64,000 nucleotides of DNA from the NCBI GenBank assembly GCA_021811085.1, contig JAJZPQ010000014.1, positions 1 to 64,000 on the forward strand, given 5' to 3'. Position numbers and translations under genes: made by a program. This document shows, in pieces, positions 10,324 to 23,235 of the stretch; within the stretch, counting starts at the first letter, position 1; each line of letters begins with the position of its first letter. Under the pieces are notes generated by a model, which saw only the letters and a list, made by a program, of their open reading frames with translations, was not told the DNA's origin and searched no databases. Origin of the DNA: Pseudomonadota bacterium. GTDB taxonomy: Bacteria > Pseudomonadota > Gammaproteobacteria > Burkholderiales > SG8-39.

Positions 10324-11289
10324 TTGCCTTCAGAATTCGATATCATCCGCCGCTATTTCACCCGCCCGGTGAAGCGCGCGCTGCTGGGCGTGGGCGACGA
10401 CTGCGCCTTGATTGCCGCCGAAGCGGGGATGGTATTCGCGGTATCCACGGACATGCTGGTCGAGGGGCGGCATTTTCATGTCGGCGCCGATCCGGACAAA
10501 CTCGGCCATAAGGCGCTCGCAGTGAATCTGTCCGATCTTGCGGCGATGGGCGCCGCGCCGCGCTACGCCACGCTCGCGCTGGCGCTGCCCGAGGCCGATG
10601 AGGCCTGGCTTGGGCGGTTCAGCCAGGGCCTGCTGCGGCTCGCCGACGCCTTCGGCGTGGAGTTGATCGGCGGCGATACCACGCGCGGGCCGCGCAATAT
10701 TTCGATCACGGTAATGGGCACGGTGCCGCCGGAGCTGGCCTTGCGCCGCGACGGTGCCAGGGCTGGCGATGAGCTCTGGCTGTCGGGCGCGAGCGGCGAT
10801 GCGGCGCTGGCGCTGGCGCACCTGGACGGGCGCATCCGGCTCGCCGGTGCGGCATTGGCGCACTGCCTCGCCCGCCTGCACACGCCGGTTCCCTGCGTGG
10901 CGCTGGGCCTTGCGCTGCGCGGCATCGCCACGAGCGCGATCGACATCTCCGACGGCGTGGTGGCCGATGTCGGTCATATCGCCGAGCGCTCGGGCGTGGC
11001 GATCGAATTGCGCTACGCCGCGTTGCCGCGCTCGCGCGCGCTTCAAGCCTGCGCCGATGCGCGCCTCGCCGCCGAATGCCTGCTCGCAGGCGGCGACGAT
11101 TACGAGCTTGCATTCACGGCCAGTCCGGATGCTCGCCCGCGCGTCGAGTCGCTGGCGGCTGAGCTGGGCCTTACGCTGACGCGCATCGGCAGCGTCGGCG
11201 CGGGCGAGCCGGGGTTGGTGTCGGTATACGATGCGAGCGGAGCGCCCATGCAGATTGCGCGCAAAGGCTTCGATCACTTTGGCAGCTGA
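10324..11289 (+). CDS. thiL: Thiamine-monophosphate kinase
   Basis: TTG start; PSEFDIIRRYF...LLGVGDDCALI...STDMLVEGRHFHVGADPDKLGHKALAVNLSDLAAMGA. Confidence 0.93.
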   Translation: MPSEFDIIRRYFTRPVKRALLGVGDDCALIAAEAGMVFAVSTDMLVEGRHFHVGADPDKLGHKALAVNLSDLAAMGAAPRYATLALALPEADEAWLGRFSQGLLRLADAFGVELIGGDTTRGPRNISITVMGTVPPELALRRDGARAGDELWLSGASGDAALALAHLDGRIRLAGAALAHCLARLHTPVPCVALGLALRGIATSAIDISDGVVADVGHIAERSGVAIELRYAALPRSRALQACADARLAAECLLAGGDDYELAFTASPDARPRVESLAAELGLTLTRIGSVGAGEPGLVSVYDASGAPMQIARKGFDHFGS

Positions 11290-11317
11290 TACCATCCTGC
11301 GGCCCACGGCCGGTTTC

Positions 11318-11785
11318 ATGCTGGCGCATCCGGCGCGTTTCATCGCGCTCGGTTTCGGCACCGGGCTGTCGCCGTTTGCGCCGGGCACGGTGGGCACGCT
11401 GCTCGGTTTTCCCGTGTACTGGATTGCAAGCACCTGGCTCGCGCCCTACGGGCCGTTAGGCATGCTCGCGTTCATCGCAGCCGCGTTTGTGCTCGGCGTG
11501 TGGGCCTGCGGGCGCACCGGGCGCGACCTCGGCATCGCCGATCACAGCGGCATGAACTGGGACGAGATCGTCGCGTTCCAGCTGGTGCTGCTGCTCACGC
11601 CAGGCGCCTGGCAATGGCAGGCGTTCGCGTTTTTCGGCTTCCGCTTCTTCGATGTGGTGAAGCCGCCGCCGATCCGACAGGTCGACGCCCAGTTGAAAGG
11701 CGGTCTGGGCGTGATGGCCGACGATATCCTCGCCGCGTTCTATACGCTGCTCGCGATGGCCGTGTGTAAGGCCGTGCTCGGATGA
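11318..11785 (+). CDS. pgpA: Phosphatidylglycerophosphatase A
   Basis: LGFGTGLSPFAPGTVGTLLGFPVYW...DHSGMNWDEIVAFQLVLL...FFRFFDVVKPPPI; start codon uncertain (ORF open from 11231). Confidence 0.9.
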   Translation: MLAHPARFIALGFGTGLSPFAPGTVGTLLGFPVYWIASTWLAPYGPLGMLAFIAAAFVLGVWACGRTGRDLGIADHSGMNWDEIVAFQLVLLLTPGAWQWQAFAFFGFRFFDVVKPPPIRQVDAQLKGGLGVMADDILAAFYTLLAMAVCKAVLG

Positions 11786-11791
11786 GGCGCG

Positions 11792-12295
11792 ATGTCTACT
11801 GACGAGCTCACTGCGCTCGCGGCGCGCGTCGGCGCGCAGCTGAAGGCGCAAGGCATGATGCTCGCGGCCGCGGAATCCTGCACCGGCGGCTGGGTGGCGC
11901 AGGCGCTTACGGCCATCGCCGGCAGTTCCGACTGGTTCGAGCGCGGTTTCGTGACCTATTCGGACGCCGCCAAGCGGGAGATGCTGGGTGTGAGTGCCGC
12001 CACGCTGGCCGCGCATGGGGCGGTGAGCGAACATACGGCAAGCGAAATGGCGACCGGAGCGCTCGCGCGCAGCCGCGCGCAAGTGGCGCTCTCCATCACC
12101 GGCATCGCCGGTCCCGGCGGCGGCTCGCCGCAAAAACCGGTAGGCATGGTGTGTTTCGCCTGGGCCGGCAGCCAGGGCGTACTCGCCGCGCGTACGCAGC
12201 ACTTCGACGGCGACCGCGAAAGCGTGCGGCGCCAGTCGGTGCTGTTCGCGTTGCAGGGCGTGCTGGAGCTGCTCGGGGGCGTGCCGCGAAGCTAG
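11792..12295 (+). CDS. pncC: Nicotinamide-nucleotide amidase, CinA C-terminal family
   Basis: AESCTGGWVAQALTAIAGSSDWFERGFVTYSDAAKREMLGV...ALSITGIAGPGGGSPQKPVGMV. Confidence 0.93.
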   Translation: MSTDELTALAARVGAQLKAQGMMLAAAESCTGGWVAQALTAIAGSSDWFERGFVTYSDAAKREMLGVSAATLAAHGAVSEHTASEMATGALARSRAQVALSITGIAGPGGGSPQKPVGMVCFAWAGSQGVLAARTQHFDGDRESVRRQSVLFALQGVLELLGGVPRS

Positions 12296-12645
12296 CGGTT
12301 TTTGCTATCTGCCTCGAGATGGAAGCGGTGCATGAAGCGGTGCACCACCGGCGCGAACACGATGCCGATGACGACGACGAACACGAGACCGCTGAACAGG
12401 GCATAGCATCCCGCAAACAGCTTGCCGTCGGCTGTCGTCAGCGGCGCCAGCGGCCCCATGCCAGAAAGAATCATGGCCGCATTGGCAAACGCGTCGATCC
12501 AGGGCATGCCTTCGAAGCTATGGTAGCCGAGCATGCCGGCTGCCAGCGCGACCGCAATGACCAGCAGACCGGTCGCGGCGCTGCGCGCGAGCCGGAGGTA
12601 ATAGGACGGGCGCGGCAACAGGGGCTTGCTCTTGGCTTCGAACAT
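12292..12645 (-). CDS. Small membrane protein of unknown function
   Basis: Probable ATG at 12645, MFEAKSKPLLPRPSYYLRLARSAATGLLVIAVALAAGMLGYHSFEG...; at least two hydrophobic segments; convergent stop overlaps pncC stop by 3 nt. Confidence 0.6.
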   Translation of the reverse strand: MFEAKSKPLLPRPSYYLRLARSAATGLLVIAVALAAGMLGYHSFEGMPWIDAFANAAMILSGMGPLAPLTTADGKLFAGCYALFSGLVFVVVIGIVFAPVVHRFMHRFHLEADSKNR

Positions 12646-12797
12646 GGTGGGTGCGTGTTCCGTAAACAGAGGTGGCACCACTGTGCCCCAGCTATCGTGC
12701 CTAGGCAAGCGCGGGATATCCGGCGCAGCACGATTGGCGCTTGACCCGGCGCGTTGCGAGTCTAGAATGAATTGTAGTCGCCTCCCATATCGCAGCC

Positions 12798-14171
12798 ATG
12801 GACTCGCTCCGCCTCGCAGCCGTCGCCGGCATGTTCTATCCCGCCGCTCCGCGCGAATTGGCCTGGGAGGTGGACGACCTGCTGTCCCACAGCTCCGGTG
12901 CCGCCCTCTCCCCCGGTTTTCCCAAGGCGCTGATCGTGCCGCATGCAGGCTATATCTACTCCGGCGGCGTCGCCGCCGAAGCCTACGACAGGCTGCGCCC
13001 GGCGCGCGGGATCGTGCGCCGCGTGGTGCTGCTCGGTCCCTGCCATCGCGTGCCGGTGCGCGGACTCGCTGTGCCGGGCGTGGCCGCGTTCCAAACGCCG
13101 CTGGGGCGGGTGCCAGTCGATCGCGCGGCGGTCGAATCGCTTGCCGGACTGGCGCAAGTCGTGGTGAGCGATGCGGTGCATGCCGAAGAGCATGCGCTGG
13201 AAGTGCAATTGCCGTTTTTGCAGCGGGTGCTGGGCGAATTCAGCCTGGTGCCGCTCGCGGTGGGAACGGCCAAGCCCGCCGAGGTGGCCGAAGTCATCGA
13301 AAAACTCTGGGGTGGAGTCGAAACGCTGATCGTGATCAGTTCCGACCTGTCACACTACCATGTTTATGACGAGGCATGCGCGATCGACCGCGGCACTGCG
13401 CGGGCGATCCTGGATTTCTCCAGCGGCATCGGCCACGAGCAGGCCTGCGGTGCGACTCCGGTTGCCGGCCTGCTGCTTGCAGCGCGGCGCCACGGCTTGA
13501 CTGCGGAACTGCTCGACCTGCGCAATTCGGGCGACACCGCGGGCGGACGCGGACGCGTGGTCGGCTACGGCGCGTTTGCGTTCTGGGACGGTGCAGCGCA
13601 ATTCACTGCGGCCCATGGCAGCACGCTGCTCGCGATTGCGCGCAACAGCATAGAGGCTGCACTGGGCGTATCCGCGGCCGAGCGCCTGCCCGACGCAGCC
13701 TGGCTCAGGCCGCCGCGCGCGAGCTTTGTCACGCTGACGCAGGACGGCAGGCTGCGCGGTTGCATCGGCAGCCTGGAGGCCGAGCGGCCGCTGGGCGAGG
13801 ACGTGAGCTACAATGCGCGCGCCGCGGCGCTGTCCGATCCGCGCTTTGCGCCGCTGACGCGCGAAGAACTCGCCGGCACCCGCATTGAGGTGTCGCTGCT
13901 GTCGGCGCCCAAGCTGCTCGCATTCGCCGATCACGCCGACCTGATCGCGCAGCTGCGGCCCGGCGCGGACGGCCTGATCCTGGAATGCGGCAGCGCGCGC
14001 GCGACCTTCCTGCCGCAGGTATGGGAAGGCCTGCCCGAACCCGAGCAGTTCCTGGCCGAACTCAAGCGCAAGGCCGGCTTGTCGCCGGAGTTGAGCACGG
14101 CCAAATGCCGCATCCAGCGCTACAGCGTGCTGAAATGGAAGGAGGAACCATCCAAGGAGAACACTTCGTGA
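12798..14171 (+). CDS. Fused MEMO-like and AMMECR1-like protein (AmmeMemoRadiSam system)
   Basis: N-terminal MEMO-type VPHAGYIYSGGVAAEAYDRL...LLGPCHRVPVRGLAVPG...ISSDLSHYHVYDEA; C-terminal AMMECR1-type FVTLTQDGRLRGCIGSLEAERPLGEDVSYNARAAALSDPRFAPLT. Confidence 0.9.
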   Translation: MDSLRLAAVAGMFYPAAPRELAWEVDDLLSHSSGAALSPGFPKALIVPHAGYIYSGGVAAEAYDRLRPARGIVRRVVLLGPCHRVPVRGLAVPGVAAFQTPLGRVPVDRAAVESLAGLAQVVVSDAVHAEEHALEVQLPFLQRVLGEFSLVPLAVGTAKPAEVAEVIEKLWGGVETLIVISSDLSHYHVYDEACAIDRGTARAILDFSSGIGHEQACGATPVAGLLLAARRHGLTAELLDLRNSGDTAGGRGRVVGYGAFAFWDGAAQFTAAHGSTLLAIARNSIEAALGVSAAERLPDAAWLRPPRASFVTLTQDGRLRGCIGSLEAERPLGEDVSYNARAAALSDPRFAPLTREELAGTRIEVSLLSAPKLLAFADHADLIAQLRPGADGLILECGSARATFLPQVWEGLPEPEQFLAELKRKAGLSPELSTAKCRIQRYSVLKWKEEPSKENTS

Positions 14172-15259
14172 GCGTCGCCGAAAGCAAATATCCTGCGCGC
14201 TGGTGGCATCTGCTGCCCGACGGCAGAATGCAATGCGACCTGTGTCCGCGCGATTGCCGCCTGCATGAAGGCCAGCGCGGCCTGTGTTTCGTACGCATGC
14301 GCGAGGGCGAGCAGATGCTGCTCACCACCTACGGCCGCTCCTCCGGCTACTGCGTCGATCCGATCGAGAAAAAGCCGCTCAACCAGTTCTATCCCGGAAC
14401 CAGCGTGCTCTCCTTCGGCACCGCCGGCTGCAATCTCGCGTGCAAGTTCTGCCAGAACTGGGACATTTCCAAGTCGCGCGACATGGACAGCCTCGCCGAC
14501 GCGGCCAGCCCGGAGACGATCGCGCGCGCGGCGCAAAAGCTGGGCTGCAAGAGCGTCGCGTTCACCTATAACGATCCGGTGATCTTCGCCGAATACGCGA
14601 TGGACGTGGCCGACGCCTGCCGCGCCGTCGGCGTGCAGACGGTGGCGGTGACTGCGGGCTACATGCACGCCGAGCCGCGGCGCGAGTTCTACGCCAAGAT
14701 GAACGCGGCCAACGTCGACCTCAAGGCATTCACCGACGATTTCTACGTCAAGCTCTGCGGCGGCCACCTCGCGCCGGTGCTCGAAACGCTGAAATATCTG
14801 AAGCACGAGACGAAGGTGTGGTTCGAGATCACGACGCTGCTGATCCCGGGCAAGAACGACAGCGACGCGGAGATAGAGGCGCTCAGCGCATGGATCGCGC
14901 AGGAGCTGGGACCGGAGGTGCCGCTGCATTTCTCCGCTTTCCATCCGGACTGGAAAATGACCGACCTCCCGGACACCCCCGCGGACACGCTCACGCGCGC
15001 GCGCCGGATCGCGCAAAGCCGCGGGCTGCATTACGTCTACACCGGCAATGTGCACGACACCGAAGGCGGGACCACGTACTGCCCGCACTGCGCCAAGGCG
15101 CTGATTGTGCGCGACTGGTACCGGCTGCTCGAATACCGCGTCAGCGCCGACGGGCATTGCGCTGAATGCGGCGCAGCGCTCGCCGGGCGCTATCAGGCGT
15201 TCGATCTGAAGCAGCAATTCGGTCCGCGGCGTATACCGGTGCATCTCGCGGCGGCTTAG
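14168..15259 (+). CDS. AmmeMemoRadiSam system radical SAM protein (AmrS-like)
   Basis: GTG at 14168 overlaps the previous stop (GTGA); [21 protein letters not shown] and radical SAM motif [22 protein letters not shown]-terminal paired cysteines CPHCAKAL and CAECGAAL. Confidence 0.92.
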   Translation: MSVAESKYPARWWHLLPDGRMQCDLCPRDCRLHEGQRGLCFVRMREGEQMLLTTYGRSSGYCVDPIEKKPLNQFYPGTSVLSFGTAGCNLACKFCQNWDISKSRDMDSLADAASPETIARAAQKLGCKSVAFTYNDPVIFAEYAMDVADACRAVGVQTVAVTAGYMHAEPRREFYAKMNAANVDLKAFTDDFYVKLCGGHLAPVLETLKYLKHETKVWFEITTLLIPGKNDSDAEIEALSAWIAQELGPEVPLHFSAFHPDWKMTDLPDTPADTLTRARRIAQSRGLHYVYTGNVHDTEGGTTYCPHCAKALIVRDWYRLLEYRVSADGHCAECGAALAGRYQAFDLKQQFGPRRIPVHLAAA

Positions 15260-15308
15260 AGTTGATTTCGAACGAGGGGATATCTCCCCTCATACTCCCC
15301 TAATTTGG

Positions 15309-15334
15309 CCGTTGCAAAAGCGAAGTTGCAACGG
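15309..15334. repeat. Inverted repeat CCGTTGCAA-N8-TTGCAACGG
   Basis: Exact 9-bp arms read directly, between the radical SAM gene and lexA. Confidence 0.7.
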
Positions 15335-15382
15335 GTTCTTAGTCGCGTCGCCCCCGCCGCGACGCTTGACTGCGGCGAAAAA

Positions 15383-15398
15383 CTGTATAAAGATACAG
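15383..15398 (+). promoter_or_regulatory. LexA (SOS) box upstream of lexA
   Basis: CTGTATAAAGATACAG fits CTGT-N8-ACAG. Confidence 0.9.
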
Positions 15399-15425
15399 GT
15401 TCCGCAACCAGCCGAGCGCGCGCCC

Positions 15426-16028
15426 ATGGAAGAGCTGACCTCCAAGCAGCAGGAAATCTTGACGCTGATACGCCGCGCCATCGAAAGCACCGGCCTGCCG
15501 CCCACGCGCGCCGAGATCGCCCAGGCCATGGACTACAGTTCGCCCAACGCGGCGGAGGAACACCTGCGCATGCTCGAGCGCAAGGGGGCGATTGAAATCG
15601 TCAAAGGCTCGGCGCGCGGCATTCGACTCAAGGACGGCGGTGGCATTCCGCTCATCGGGCGCGTCGCCGCAGGCTCGCCGATCCTGGCCGAGGAACACAT
15701 AGAAGCCCACTATCAGATGGACCCGGCCCTGTTCAAGCCGCGCGCCGACTATCTGCTCAAGGTGCGCGGCATGAGCATGCGCGACGCCGGCATTCTCGAC
15801 GGCGACCTGCTTGCCGTGCACAAGTCGGGCGAGGCGCGCAACGGACAAGTCGTGGTCGCGCGCCTGCACGACGAGGTCACGGTGAAGCGGCTGCGCCGCC
15901 GCGGCGCCATCGTCGAACTGCTGCCCGAAAACCCCGACTTCAAGACGATCGTCGTCGACACGAAGCGCGAGGAATTCGTCATCGAAGGCCTGGGCGTGGG
16001 CGTGATCCGCGCCGGACGCAGCCTGTAG
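15426..16028 (+). CDS. lexA: LexA repressor
   Basis: [58 protein letters not shown]...[16 protein letters not shown]...[21 protein letters not shown]. Confidence 0.97.
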   Translation: MEELTSKQQEILTLIRRAIESTGLPPTRAEIAQAMDYSSPNAAEEHLRMLERKGAIEIVKGSARGIRLKDGGGIPLIGRVAAGSPILAEEHIEAHYQMDPALFKPRADYLLKVRGMSMRDAGILDGDLLAVHKSGEARNGQVVVARLHDEVTVKRLRRRGAIVELLPENPDFKTIVVDTKREEFVIEGLGVGVIRAGRSL

Positions 16029-16089
16029 CTCTGCCGCTGTGTACGCGCAAATGCCTGTTTTTCTGAAGGGTGTTGCACAAAAGCCGAAA

Positions 16090-16105
16090 CTGTATAAAAA
16101 TACAG
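16090..16105 (+). promoter_or_regulatory. LexA (SOS) box upstream of recA
   Basis: CTGTATAAAAATACAG fits CTGT-N8-ACAG, about 65 bp before the recA start. Confidence 0.92.
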
Positions 16106-16169
16106 GTCAACGCTGGAAGCCGGATCCCCGTTGATGCATTTATTGCCACCGAAACCGAAGGAGATATTC

Positions 16170-17207
<1,038 letters not shown>

Positions 17208-17225
17208 CGCCGGGGCGCAAAGCCC

Positions 17226-17675
17226 GTGGTGAAAAGGGAAATCTCGTTGCGCGAGCGGGCGCTGGCCATGCTCGCGCGACGCGAGCACAGCCGCGCCGAA
17301 CTCGCGCGCAAGCTCGCAGCCCATGCCGAATCCGCGGAGCAGATCGAGGCGCTGCTGGGCCAGCTCGCCGCGCGCGGCTGGCTGTCGGAGGCGCGCTTCG
17401 CCGAGGCGCGCGCCAATGTGCTCGCGCGCAAATTCGGCAGCCGTAAGATAGAGTACGATCTCAGGAGCCGCGGCGTTCCGGCCGAAGTGGTCGAGCGCAC
17501 GGTGGACGAGGCGCGGGTGCAGGAACTGGAGAACTGCCGCGCCGCCTGGAAAAAAAAATTCGGCGCGCTGCCGCAGGATGCCGCCGAGCGCGGCCGGCAG
17601 ATGCGCTTTCTCGCCGGGCGCGGATTTTCCGCCGAAGCGGTGCGCCAGGTGCTCAAGGCCGGAGAAACGGACTGA
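17226..17675 (+). CDS. recX: Regulatory protein RecX
   Basis: LRERALAMLARREHSRAELARKLAAHAES...LAARGWLSEARFAEARANVLARKFGSRKIEYDLRSRGV; directly after recA. Confidence 0.93.
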   Translation: MVKREISLRERALAMLARREHSRAELARKLAAHAESAEQIEALLGQLAARGWLSEARFAEARANVLARKFGSRKIEYDLRSRGVPAEVVERTVDEARVQELENCRAAWKKKFGALPQDAAERGRQMRFLAGRGFSAEAVRQVLKAGETD

Positions 17676-18709
17676 TGTCGGGTAGCGAAAATTCCCTGGA
17701 CGGCTGGCGCGAGGAAATGCGTTCGGCTTACCTCTATCGTGCGATGGCCGCAGCCGAGGTCGGCACGCCGCGCGCGGAGCTGTTTAACGGGCTGGCGCTG
17801 GAGGCGGAGAACCAGGCGCGCATCTGGGCGGATAAAGCCGGAGCGGCGCCGCCCGAATTTGGCCCCGATCTGCGCGCGCGCATGGTCGCCGGGCTGGTGC
17901 GGCGCCACGGCCCGCGGACGCTGCGTTCGATCCTGGTAGCAATGAAAGTGCGCGGCCTGTCGGTGTATTCGCACGCCGTGCCGGGCCATCCGCCGCCGAC
18001 TTCGCTGGAAGAAGTAGGCAAGCGCCACCGCGGCATCAGCGGCGGCGGCAATCTGCGCGCCGCCGTATTCGGTGTCAACGACGGGCTGGTTTCGAACGCG
18101 AGCCTGATACTGGGCGTGGCCGGCGCGTCGGCCGGCAATTCCATTATCTTGCTCTCCGGCGTGGCCGGCCTGCTCGCAGGGGCATTCTCGATGGCGGCAG
18201 GCGAGTACGTGTCGGTGCGTTCGCAGCGGGAAATGTTCGAGCATCAGATCGGCCTGGAGCGCGATGAACTCGCGCAATACCCGGAGGAGGAAGCGGAAGA
18301 GCTGGCGCTCATCTATGCCGCGCGCGGCCTGGCGCGCGAGGATGCGCTGAAGCTGGCGAAGGCCATCATTGCCGATCCGGCGCAAGCGCTGGACACGCTC
18401 GCGCGCGAGGAACTGGGTCTGAATCCGGACGAACTCGGCTCGCCCTGGGGCGCCGCGATCTTTTCCTTTCTGTCGTTCGCAGCGGGTGCGCTGGTGCCGC
18501 TGCTGCCCTTCTTCGCCCTCGCTGGCGCGCGCGCGCTGCCGGTTTCCATCGTAATCACTGCAGTCGCGCTGTTCGCCGTCGGTGCCGCGATCAGCCTGTT
18601 CACCGGGCGAAGCGCGCTGCGCGACGGTTTGCGCATGCTCGCCATCGGCGCTGCGGCCGGCGCCTTGACCTACGCCATCGGCAATCTGCTCGGAGTCAGC
18701 CTCAGCTGA
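17675..18709 (+). CDS. VIT1/CCC1-family transporter with N-terminal ferritin-like (rubrerythrin) domain, MbfA-like
   Basis: C-terminal VIT text [66 protein letters not shown]-terminal [16 protein letters not shown]...[12 protein letters not shown] ferritin-like. Confidence 0.82.
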   Translation: MSGSENSLDGWREEMRSAYLYRAMAAAEVGTPRAELFNGLALEAENQARIWADKAGAAPPEFGPDLRARMVAGLVRRHGPRTLRSILVAMKVRGLSVYSHAVPGHPPPTSLEEVGKRHRGISGGGNLRAAVFGVNDGLVSNASLILGVAGASAGNSIILLSGVAGLLAGAFSMAAGEYVSVRSQREMFEHQIGLERDELAQYPEEEAEELALIYAARGLAREDALKLAKAIIADPAQALDTLAREELGLNPDELGSPWGAAIFSFLSFAAGALVPLLPFFALAGARALPVSIVITAVALFAVGAAISLFTGRSALRDGLRMLAIGAAAGALTYAIGNLLGVSLS

Positions 18710-18816
18710 CAGCAGGGCGCGCATTTGCATGCGCGCCCGAATCAGGCGAAAATTCAATCTTTTATCCCCGGATGGCGGGATTGGCTGGCGTCTTGCGCCG
18801 CAGCTTGAGCGAAACT

Positions 18817-21429
<2,613 letters not shown>

Positions 21430-21460
21430 GCCGCCGTATCGGCCGGAGGAATGAGGCAGT

Positions 21461-21778
21461 ATGAGCAAAGTCATCGCGATCGTGAGTTTCAAACTGCCGC
21501 AGCAGCAAACGCTGGAGCAGGCGACGGCAACGTTCCAGAGCACGGCACCCAAGTATCTGAACCTGCCCGGGCTGCTGCGCAAGAATTATTTTCTGACCGA
21601 AGACGGCATGCGCGCGGGCGGCGTCTATATATGGGAGTCGCGCCAGGCCGCGGAGCGCATGTACACGCCGGAGTGGAAGGCTTTCGTCAAAGGCAAGTAC
21701 GGCAGCGAGCCCGAAATCGTCTACGTCGATACGCCCGTCATGGTGGATAACGAACAGGGCCGGATCACAAACCTTTGA
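21461..21778 (+). CDS. Small conserved protein, YdhR/monooxygenase-like (dimeric alpha-beta barrel fold)
   Basis: MSKVIAIVSFKLPQQQTLEQATATFQSTAPKYLNLPGLLRKNYFLTEDGMRAGGVYIWESRQAAERMYTPEW. Confidence 0.65.
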   Translation: MSKVIAIVSFKLPQQQTLEQATATFQSTAPKYLNLPGLLRKNYFLTEDGMRAGGVYIWESRQAAERMYTPEWKAFVKGKYGSEPEIVYVDTPVMVDNEQGRITNL

Positions 21779-21881
21779 GCGCGCGCTCTTGCCCGCGCCG
21801 CGCTGCGGGCGGGAGCGGCAGCAGGCAACGCTTGCCAAGCGAGCCGGATTCGTGCTTGAATCCAGGCCGGAGATATCCGAA

Positions 21882-21953
21882 ATGAACCGTAGCTATGCCT
21901 TTTGGTTTTACTTTTACGGCTTTCCCCAGCCGCTGGCGGAGGGATTGAGCTAG
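21882..21953 (+). CDS. Aromatic amino acid leader peptide (attenuator), MNRSYAFWFYFYGFPQPLAEGLS
   Basis: 24-codon ORF with GGAG 9 nt upstream of ATG, run F-W-F-Y-F-Y-G-F, followed by mutually exclusive antiterminator/terminator stems and a DAHP synthase gene. Confidence 0.88.
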   Translation: MNRSYAFWFYFYGFPQPLAEGLS

Positions 21954-21973
21954 GTTCGCACCCAAGTATCCCG

Positions 21974-22011
21974 AAAAACCGCCAGCGCCCGCAGCCTGGC
22001 GGTTTTTTTTT
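21974..22011 (+). terminator. Intrinsic terminator of the DAHP synthase attenuator
   Basis: AAAAACCGCCAG-cgcccgcagc-CTGGCGGTTTTT followed by more T; perfect 12-bp arms. Confidence 0.93.
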
Positions 22012-22119
22012 GCCCGAGAACAAACCATGAATATGACCGCCATTGCAGAAATAACAGTTCCCCCGACGCGGGCAGATGCAAGCGAACGGCTGCAGACTTA
22101 TCGGTATCAAGGAGAAATC

Positions 22120-23190
22120 ATGACGCACAAGGTCGACGACGTCCGCATCCGCGAAATCAAAGAGCTCGCGCCGCCCTCGCATGCGATTCGCGAGTTTCCG
22201 GTGTCCGACGCGGCCGAGCGCGTCACCTATGCGACGCGCCAGGGCATACATGGCATCCTGCACGCCGCGGACGACCGGTTGCTGGTGATCATCGGGCCAT
22301 GCTCGATCCACGATCCCAAATCGGCGCTGGAGTACGCGCGGCGCCTGGCGCAGGAGAAGGCCAGGCACGCGGCCGACCTGCTCATCGTGATGCGCGTCTA
22401 TTTCGAAAAGCCGCGCACCACCGTGGGCTGGAAAGGCCTCATCAACGATCCGCAGCTGGACGGCACGTTCCGCATCAACGAAGGGCTGCGCCTGGCGCGC
22501 AGCGTGCTGCTCGACATCAACGAATTGGGTGTGCCGGCCGGCGTCGAGTACCTCGACATGATCACGCCGCAGTACATCGCGGACCTGGTGAGCTGGGGCG
22601 CGATCGGCGCGCGCACCACGGAGTCGCAGGTGCACCGCGAGCTTGCCTCGGGGCTGTCCTGTCCGGTCGGATTCAAGAACGGCACCGACGGCAATATCCG
22701 CATTGCAGTGGACGCGATCAAGACTTCGCGCCAGCCGCACCATTTTCTTTCGGTCACCAAAGCCGGGCACTCGGCCATCGTCTCCACCAACGGCAACGAG
22801 GACTGCCATGTGATCCTGCGCGGCGGGCCCAAGCCCAACTACGACGCCGCCAGCGTGGACGCGGCAGCGAAGCAGTTGGCGGCGGCCGGGCTGGAACAGC
22901 GCCTGATGATCGATTTTTCCCACGCCAACAGCTCCAAGGACTATCGCCGCCAGATGGATGTCTGCGCCGATGTCGCCGGCCAGATCGGCGCCGGCGACGA
23001 CCGCATCATCGGTGTCATGGTGGAATCGCATCTGCATCCGGGGCGGCAGGACCTGATTCCAGGCAAGCCCCTCGCCTACGGCGTGTCCATCACCGACGCC
23101 TGCATCGGCTGGGACGACAGCGTAAAGATGCTCGAGCGCCTGGCCGAGGCGGTGCGCCAGCGCCGCCTGGTGCACGAGGCCGAAGAGTAG
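22120..23190 (+). CDS. aroG: 3-deoxy-7-phosphoheptulonate (DAHP) synthase, AroG/AroF type
   Basis: ATG at 22120 preceded by AAGGAG; LLVIIGPCSIHDPKSALEYARRL...MRVYFEKPRTTVGWKGLINDPQLDGTF...GFKNGTDGN. Confidence 0.95.
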   Translation: MTHKVDDVRIREIKELAPPSHAIREFPVSDAAERVTYATRQGIHGILHAADDRLLVIIGPCSIHDPKSALEYARRLAQEKARHAADLLIVMRVYFEKPRTTVGWKGLINDPQLDGTFRINEGLRLARSVLLDINELGVPAGVEYLDMITPQYIADLVSWGAIGARTTESQVHRELASGLSCPVGFKNGTDGNIRIAVDAIKTSRQPHHFLSVTKAGHSAIVSTNGNEDCHVILRGGPKPNYDAASVDAAAKQLAAAGLEQRLMIDFSHANSSKDYRRQMDVCADVAGQIGAGDDRIIGVMVESHLHPGRQDLIPGKPLAYGVSITDACIGWDDSVKMLERLAEAVRQRRLVHEAEE

Positions 23191-23235
23191 CGTTCACTGC
23201 CGGCGCGGGGCGATATCGAACTTTTCCACAATCTG

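Noticed and set aside
22027-22119. In-frame N-terminal extension of the DAHP synthase (MNMTAIAEITVPPTRAD...)
   Set aside because: No SD before 22027; a good AAGGAG sits before the ATG at 22120 and the normal AroG start matches there
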